Assembly: GCA_030549495.1 (NCBI GenBank)
Contig: JAUIRK010000035.1
Location: 62,001-126,000, forward strand
DNA from: Nectonema munidae
Taxonomy: Eukaryota; Nematomorpha; Nectonematoida; Nectonematidae
Direction of reading: 5' to 3'
Length of the DNA stretch: 64,000 nucleotides
In this document: piece after piece, positions 56,316-64,000 of the stretch
Position numbering within the stretch: the stretch's first letter is position 1
Layout: every line of letters begins with the position of its first letter
The notes under the pieces: generated by a model
Databases searched by the model: none
The model's input: the letters and a program-made list of their open reading frames with translations, nothing else
What the model was told of the DNA's origin: nothing
Translations under genes and position numbers: made by a program

Positions 56316-57181
56316 TAAAGATGTATCGGATATGATTTTTTTACATCCGCGGATGCGGAAACGGATATTAGATTTGACATCCTAGCGGATGTGGATAATT
56401 TTCAAAAAATTATATGTTTTATATTTTACACTATCTTACTATTTTAATCCCCTTTTTACATTTTTTACTGTTTTTTAATCCACCAATGTGAAAAAACCGA
56501 AATCAGAATAATTAGAAAAATTTTATTTAAAATAATCATAATTAATTACCGGTACATTTTTTTAAGAAATAACAGTTTTTCTACTTTTCCCCCTATTAAT
56601 CTCTTTCTTTTGGATGTATAAATATTTTCGCGCTGCTAAAGAGCTGCTCGCTTTGAACATTGCTAGGAGGACAGGTAAGACATGCAATTTTTGATAAAAA
56701 TGGAAATTCTTCTTTTTTAGTTTTCCACCAATCTAAGCTTTGAGTAGCTGTGCCATTAATTTTTTTTTCTTTTTGATACTTCGTTATTTCTTCATATCTT
56801 CGTTTTCTTTCTCGTTTTCTTCTTCACTACTAGAGTTTAGAATAGAGTTCATAGCTTCATTCAAAGAGGTATAAACTTCATTAGCACTTTTCTTAATTTT
56901 TTGCAGCTTTTTACTTCTATGCTACTATTATTATCAATCTTATCCTCATCATATAAATTCAAAAGGAAAGTTTTTATTTTATTTGTTGTTTCAAAATTGG
57001 TGAAAAATTTACTTTTGAATCTCCGATCCAAAAAAGTAGCTCTAATGTAAAAATTAGAGAAGTAGCTATAATGTAAAGATTTTAAATGACTGAAACGGAT
57101 GCGGATGTTAAGATGAAAAAATCCGCCGATGTGGATGTAAAGCGGATGTAAAATTTTTTCGAATGATCCGATACATCTCTA
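56316..57181. mobile_element. 866-bp hAT element with perfect 8-bp target duplication
   Basis: The left end TAAAGATGTATCGGAT and the reverse complement of the right end, TAGAGATGTATCGGAT, differ at one base. ATCTCAAG flanks both sides (56308-56315 and 57182-57189). GCGGATG-type words are repeated inside both ends (about 56345-56395 and 57098-57150). The interior keeps a C-terminal transposase remnant on the minus strand. A tip of the same family ends at 7741. Confidence 0.85.
56560..56960 (-). pseudogene. hAT transposase C-terminal remnant
   Basis: On the minus strand, a Glu/Lys-rich stretch leads into GTATQSLDWWKTKKEEFPFL, then SKIACLTCPPSNVQSEQLFS and SAKIFI. This is the DW-----FP-L---A---L--P-S---E--FS dimerisation block of hAT transposases. 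The usual Arg-x-x-Leu closing motif is frameshifted (about 56600). The catalytic core is absent. Confidence 0.7.
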
Positions 57182-57189
57182 ATCTCAAG

Positions 57190-60100
57190 TTTCGTGCCTG
57201 TGTATATTTTACTTTTGATACTTTTTCTTATTTTACATAAGTTCTTTGCCGATTTAAATAAATTTTTATGAATTAAATTGAAAAAAACTTTGGTATTGAA
57301 AAATAGTTACTTATTAGTACATTTTCAAAAAAGAATTAATCAACCAAAATTTATGCTTGTTGCTAATCTTCTAATTTTATATGCAGATTTTTCAGCTTTT
57401 AACAAATCGGGTATAACGAATTTCTTATAAAGCGAACATATTCTATCCGTTCCTTTAAAACTTTATGAAATTTCTTAAAACTCCAGTTATTATAAAATTT
57501 TATTTTAACCGAGTAAATATTTTTAAAAAAAAATTAAATAAATTTTGACAAAAGGACAAAAATTTTTCCGTCATTGTAGTTTCCACTTCTAAGACAACTG
57601 CTCTTCAACTAATCATGATAATGGAGATTGTTGAAAGACGCAAAAAGTATATATAACATTTTTATTATTATTTCTTTTCTTTCTTAAGAAAAGAATTTTA
57701 TAGTTAAGGCTTCAAGATTGTTTTTTCGAGGAGACATTTTTTTCTATTCAAGAATGAAGAAAGAAATAAAAATAAATAGAAAAATGTAGCGAGGTTATTG
57801 AAAATCTTTTGAGGTAAAAAGGAAGCCATAAAATTTGGTATTAAGTAAACAGCATGCTCATGCTATTTATTAGCTCATGTAGTTCTTGAAACACGCAACA
57901 CTCACTCTCTTGTGTAGAGATTTTTAATTTAATGGAAACAAATGACTCGCTCGTGCTGAAAATTTCATTTTCCTGTCATGATGCTTTATCAATTATTATC
58001 AAATAAACTTTGTATGAAAGCTCATAAAATGATTCAAAACAATTATAATCAGAAAGGCGAACAAGTTTATTCCACTATAGTGAATACAGTATCCCCTAAT
58101 CTCATTTCTAGAGGGCTAACAATTAATTAAATTAAGTCTTTTCGCCCTTCAATAACTTGAGCTTGGTATACGGAGTTTTAGTTCTTAATTGTTTCACTGA
58201 CCAACCATTTCGCCATCATAGTAATTCCGGCTTTCATGTCATTTTAGCAATTATTTTTTGTAACTTTTTATAAGAAATAAATACAAAGAAGAAAAATATG
58301 GACAGTAGATTGATTTAAAAAATTCACTCCGCCCCTCGTCAAAAACTTCAAAATTGTGTGACCTTGATATGATAGAGATCTCTTTAACTTCCTTCACTCC
58401 CCTGTTAAAAGGGATGAGACTATGATCGCTTCTTGAGCGAGTCTTTTTTCAATCTGATCTTATTTCTGAAGTTGACTAAATGTGGGTTTGGATCAGTTTG
58501 TAGAAAAATAGGATTTGACCAAATTTAACCGTTTTTGATCGAATTTCAAAGCGTTTGAGTAAATATTTTCCAATTTGACATACATTTTTTTATCTCATTA
58601 TAAATAAGACTCAGAGTTCTTTACTTTACCTCTAATTTTGTCTGTATAAACTATTCAGAAAACTTACCAACATAATTTATTCAAAATACTATCATTGAAA
58701 AATGATTTACATGCTATTAATTTCAACTTTTCAAATAATTAAAAAAAATTTTAAAGTATGTTTATCCTTTTAACGTTTTTCCAATTGGAAATGTATCTTT
58801 TGAAAATTATAAACATAAAATCATATAGATAAATCTGAAAGATATTATACAGAGGATAATGATGATAACCTCACCTTAAACAATTATAAATTTTCCATCT
58901 TTATTTATAGCTATTGTGTTCTTCAATATTCTATAAACATGGTTTAGAATTGGGGTTAGTGATATAAAAATATATTATTATTCAATATTATAAATTAGTG
59001 ATAGCATCAAGGAGTTTTTTGTTTTCTTAATTTTTTTTTTAGTTTTTTTAAGTACTTAATTTAGTTCTTGTTTTCGAAAGGTTTTGTTTCAGATGTTTCC
59101 ACCAGGAATCAAATTGTGGTAGTTGTTTCTATGGTTAGTTTCATTTTTATCTAAATTTTATTTGAGTATACTTTTCCTTAAAATTTTTTACTATGAGACA
59201 AAATGGCGTTTTTTAATCAGTTATAGTTAATTATAAATGAAAAATAGAGTTATTAAGCTGTCAAGGTTTATTTTTTATTTCAACCTTTCAAAAACCATGA
59301 AATAAAAATTATTTCTCAAATTTTATTATTCTATTTTACTCATTTGTTCACTTAGTTCGAAAAACATATCTTATTAATTTAGTTTCTTCAGCTAAAATTT
59401 TTGAGTTAGAAATTGGTGCCCATTTGTTATCAATTTGTAACTGAAGAACCATAAATTTTATTTTTAATAAAGACAGTGTCACATATTCTTCAAAATGTTA
59501 CATTCACATGCTTTATAATATTTTATGACATGAATCTCAAAAGGTATGATAAGAAAAAAAACTTTATTCCCAGTCATGTAAAGTACATTATTTCTGATCA
59601 AATAGAAATGACCATTATTGATCTAATTTTTACACATGTTGGAATATGGTTGCTTTGTGAAAATGGCATAGATTAGACTAAAAGTAGTTAAACACAATTA
59701 ATACATCACATCTGTTCAAATCCTTTGTTATTTAATCAACCCCTTTAAATTTGGTAATATTCGCTCTAATTTGGTTAAATCCCGATTTTAATGCACCCTT
59801 TAGTGTCTTCCATTCAGACGGTTATGACGATATCATATCTGAACATTTAGATTTAGGGTGTTAAAAATATATTCACAATGAAATTGAGCATTATGAAAGC
59901 CAATTTGATGACAGGCGAAATTTGGAAAAAAAGAACTGTGCCAAAAAGGCAGCCCATCCATCAACTAGGAATCAAAAATAGTCCGTCATGTGCACTAATA
60001 TATTGATGAGAGAGCATTTTTGTATATAAAATCTTTGACAAAAGCTCTTTTCAATTTTATTACTTTATTTTAAATTTATAAAAAAATATTTCTTAATCTT

Positions 60101-62440
60101 CACATTCTACTGGTACAACAAAGCAATCTCAAGAAAAAGTTATACTAAGAGTATTTTTTTATCTATTTCTATGATTCTAAAAAATCTAAGCTAATGAACA
60201 TTGGTAAATCTGGTAAGCCGAAAGTAAATTAAATGTGATATGCTACATGGTTTTTTATTATGAATGGAAAAGTAAAGCTTGTATATGACTACTGAAAAAA
60301 ATGCAAAATAAATGAATCTTCTAAACTAAGAATCAGAATAAACAAATTCTTCTTTTTCTGAATAGTGCATATTTCCATCCCCATTTAAAAAAGGAAGATT
60401 ACTTTTCTATCACCAAAATTTTCATATGTAAAAACATTTTCCCATTAACCTCTTTTTTGATGGGGAATATAAATGAACTCTACTTCAAAATTAATTAAAG
60501 TTTGCGATATTGATTATTTTTTAAATAAAATCTTTACAAAAAATAAAATCTTTATATTATAAAATTAAAGTAAACATTCTAATCACTAATTACTGTATTA
60601 TTTTGTTTCAGATTACTAGGGGTTCGTGTAGTTGGATTGTTCATAATCTTACCTCCAATGTTTTATCTTTCAAAAAATCGTCAATTCGTCGTCTTTTGAA
60701 TATTCCTTTGGGAAATAAAGTACACACAGATGAAAAGCAGTTCCTTTTAACCCACTCTGACAAGGATTTTTAACAAGGCCAATCTTAGTTTGAAAGGGAG
60801 GTAGTTAATTTACTTCTTGGTCTACTAAAAGGTTTTCTTTAAATTCTATTTTGCTTTTGACTTTCAACTTTTTTATTTATAATGTTCAGGTACAACTCTG
60901 CTGTCTCAATCTCCAAGAAAGCATTAATATTTGGTAAATTAAATTGCATTCTAGAATGTCCCAATGATTAGAACAGTTACTAATACTGCAACTAATACAT
61001 ATTACATAGATACAGTTACTAATACTGTATATTAGCATCCAAAACTAAAATTGAACATTCTGAACTTCCATAGGACGTAGACATTCTATTTAATGTAAAT
61101 TTTATTGATTTTTTTATTTTTTTTAGATTAATTTTTTTGATTTTTTTAAAAACTATATTTACATTAATTTTAATTAAAAACTCATCTATTTTGTTCAATT
61201 ATAAAAAAAATAACAACCTTCAACAAATAGTCTTATAATTTAATACAAAAATAAGTGAAAACTGATACATAATTTCTACAACCAATCTGTAAAAATCTTT
61301 ACAATGTTTCATTTTATTTCAAATGCTTATATAAATTATTTGCAACTAAATAATGATGTTGAAAAATGTACTTTTTTTCATTTTTGAAGCACTATTTTGC
61401 ATACCCATTACAAATTCAATTATTTTGAAATTACTAAAATATTTTGCTTATACATTTCATTAAAAACAATCGCCATATTAACATATATCCATTTTGATTG
61501 CACTGAGATCAAATAGTCTTGCTAAGTGGTCACCAATCTACGTCCCATGGGCAGGATAGTTTATCCCTCGCATAAGGTAAATTTTGATTTATGTAAATAG
61601 TTCTTACAAGGTAAGTATTTTGAAATGTATTGTCTTCATTTCCACTTTTTATGTATACTCCGCATAGCAAATTTGTCAGATCCATGGGCAAAACTTGGAA
61701 ATAACTTCATTCAACGAATTATTTTATGGTAAACCAACGAAGATGTCAAAAATTTTAAATAAAAATACAGTGTACCCAGCAAACAAGTGCTATAAAATAG
61801 CAAAATGTATCATACGTTCAATGTCAAATACAAGAATACTCTATTAAATTTATTTGTTGTTCTTTCTCAATCTTAAATTTTTAGATTTATATCTTTTGTC
61901 CGCTTAGATTTGTATCCTTTGCTAAAACTCTTATATTAAATGAACGTCAGAATTAACACCACAAATAAAATCAAGGAGTTGTGAGGTACTCGAGAAATCA
62001 GTTGTTTCATTCAGTACGAAAGAAAAAGAAAGTAATGTTTTAATTTTTGTATTTTCTCTAGGAAGTTTTGTCAGATTTTTTCAGTTAATACTGATTTTCA
62101 GATGATGGAAAAGTTAGCTTCAGGCTGTATCATGAATTTTGTGTGCTGAAAACAGTGGTTTCTGCTGTAAACTTCATTAGAAGACACGCACTAAATCATT
62201 TTCAGTTTCAAACTTTTCTTGAAGATGCGGAATGAGAATTTTTAGACTTGCCTATTTACACAGCCGTAAGATGGCTCAGTTGTGATAACGTTTTAAGAAT
62301 TTTGTTCTATAATTACACTGAACAAAAAAATAATTGCTTCCTCGATCAAACTAGCTAAAACTTGTTTGAAATGTATTTTTAAGTTAAAACTTATTAAACT
62401 TTTGAGTTGATTAGCTCTAGTTTAAAAAATACATGATGAT
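57190..62440. other. Long AT-rich stretch without supported genes
   Basis: No exon, RNA gene or complete element was recognised in about 5.2 kb. GGGTATAACGAATTTC near 57409 resembles pogo-type tips. Open frames here, for example 59476-59676, are short and have no motif. Confidence 0.4.
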
Positions 62441-62566
62441 TACTAAATCGGTATATATATATATAACATATAATATATCTCCTCCGTCTTTGATCATTAA
62501 TCATGTCATTAAGCAGTGTAAAATCAGTTTTTATATTTTCATTATATTTTATTTTATTCTATTTCA

Positions 62567-64000
62567 GTGCTAATATAATTTAATGGCGCGTTCTTGTTTA
62601 AATAAAGCAGATAATTTTTGCTATATTTGCGGTGAAGTCACTTTTGAATCTCAAAAAAGATCGATCACTAAAAACGTTAAAAAAGCATATTTTTTGTACT
62701 TTGGTTGTCAGATTGGCGATCAAGATAAAAGTTGGGCTCCACACATTTGTTGTAACACCTGTGCTACAAATTTAAGACAGTGGTTAAATAAAAAAAGAAA
62801 AAAAATGCCCTTTGCTGTACCTATGATATGGAGAGTGCAAAAAAATCATGTTGATGATTGTTATTTTTGTTTAATTCCGCCTATAAAAAATGGAATTTCG
62901 AAAAAAAAGAAAAAAACAATCATGTATCCAAATTTACAATCTGCCATCAGACCTGTTAAACATAGTGAATGTTTACCAATTCCTCTTGCTCCTGATCAAG
63001 TTGATTTAGATTCTAGTAACAATGAGTTACTTAGCGATAAAGAAGATTTATATCCATCTTTTTCAGAAAAAAACTTCAAAACACCTCAACTGTTAACACA
63101 GTCAAGATTAAACAATTTAGTAAGAGATCTTCAACTTACTAAAACCAAGGCTGACATTTTGGGCTCTAGATTACAAGAGTGGTGTTTATTGCAACCAGAT
63201 GTAAAAGTTTCTGTATTCAGAAATCGCCACAAAATTTATGAAAAATATTTTGTACAAAAAGATTCTTTTATCTTCTGTAATGATATTTGTGGCTTGATGC
63301 AAGAAATGAAGATCAATTACATCTCATCGGAATGGAGGTTGTTCATTGACTCTTCTAAAACAAGTCTAAAAGGTGTATTGCTAAAAAATGGTAATAACAT
63401 AAAATCAATTCCAATTGCATACTCACAACAAATGAAAGAGACATATGAAAATATCAAAAACCTGCTTCTTAATGTTAAATACGCTATCCACAACTGGGAA
63501 ATATGTGCAGATTTAAAAGTTGTAGCACTGGTAATGGGCTTGCAGAGCGGGTATACAAAGTATTGTTGTTTTTTATGTGAATGGAATAGTCGAGCTAGAA
63601 ATTTACACTATTCAGAAAAAGAGTGGCCTTCAAGAAATATGACACCTGGTGAGAAAAATGTGTTACGTCCAAATTTAGTGTGTAAAGAAAAGATAATTTT
63701 ACCCCCGTTACACATTAAACTTGGAATAATGAAGAATTTTGTAAAAGCAATGAATACAGAAGGTTTCGGGTTTCAATATTTAAAGCAAAAATTCAAATCT
63801 TTAAGCGAGGCAAAAATTAAAGAAGGTGTCTTTGTTGGCCCACAAATTCGCAAACTTTTTAAAGACAATTTCTTTCCATCAGTGCTTTCAAATGCCGAGA
63901 GAAAAGTGTGGGAAGCATTTAAGATGGTTTGTGCAGGTTTTTTAGGCAGAAAGAAAGCAGAAAATTATCCCGAGTTGATCGTAACTTTATTGACGGCGAT
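62567..64000 (+). CDS. Uncharacterised conserved protein, probably transposon-derived, 3' truncated by the window edge
   Basis: The ATG at 62583 opens 472 codons without a stop to the window end. A TCTATTTCAG acceptor-like site just before the start (ending about 62571) suggests a 5' non-coding exon. The N terminus carries paired metal-binding motifs: CYICGEV at 13-19, HICCNTC and DCYFC. Later blocks are WRLFIDSSKTSLKGVLLKNG, YTKYCCFLCEWNSR, LPPLHIKLGIMKNFVKAMN and KEGVFVGPQIRKLF. I know this block set from anonymous, often multi-copy proteins of arthropods and cnidarians; no biochemical function is known to me. It lacks stops or frameshifts, unlike the other transposon genes here, so it is young or under selection. 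It is distinct from the DTxxxNTG family. Confidence 0.7.

Overview
The window is AT-rich invertebrate nuclear DNA. Introns are short to very long, there are no bacterial-style operons, and DNA transposons dominate. The two host genes are animal signalling genes (a RasGEF1-type exchange factor and a BMP-type TGF-beta ligand). The mobile elements (piggyBac, several hAT lineages, a FLYWCH-type MULE, pogo/Tigger, LINE, a tRNA-like SINE) fit an arthropod. A copepod is possible, but that is a guess from overall style and not demonstrated.

Layout. 1-7.8 kb is a transposon graveyard: a hAT (BED-type) transposase pseudogene, a piggyBac remnant split by a 681-bp hAT element with an 8-bp target duplication, and a 3.1-kb hAT element that carries a LINE ORF1 fragment and a suspicious poly-A/poly-G block. 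7991-11259 is a complete piggyBac element with TTAA duplications, 15-bp terminal repeats and a nearly intact transposase. 11.9-26.1 kb holds the visible part of a RASGEF1-like gene on the minus strand. Its 168-nt exon at 25889-26056 lies about 12 kb upstream of the other two exons, and the intron is filled with mobile elements (pogo-like MITE, unclassified transposase pseudogene, hAT tips, a MULE with a SINE inside it, a TTAA MITE).

26-38.4 kb holds further repeats: a chimera of a transposase fragment and a LINE, a second SINE, another unclassified transposase pseudogene, and a 4.28-kb TTAA-flanked element made of two unrelated satellite arrays. That element abuts a second one in a 37-bp-arm palindrome centred on TTAA. 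38.9-40.7 kb is a two-exon BMP-like ligand gene on the minus strand. 40.7-62.5 kb is mostly non-coding, with scattered MITEs, one pogo/Tigger pseudo-element (53.4-55.4 kb), one hAT element (56.3-57.2 kb) and a possible solo LTR. An intact open frame of at least 472 codons starts at 62583 and runs off the end; it looks like a multi-copy, probably transposon-derived animal protein of unknown function.

The two host genes share an orientation but nothing suggests a functional link. Family assignments come from recognising motifs by eye. No alignment or database search was run.
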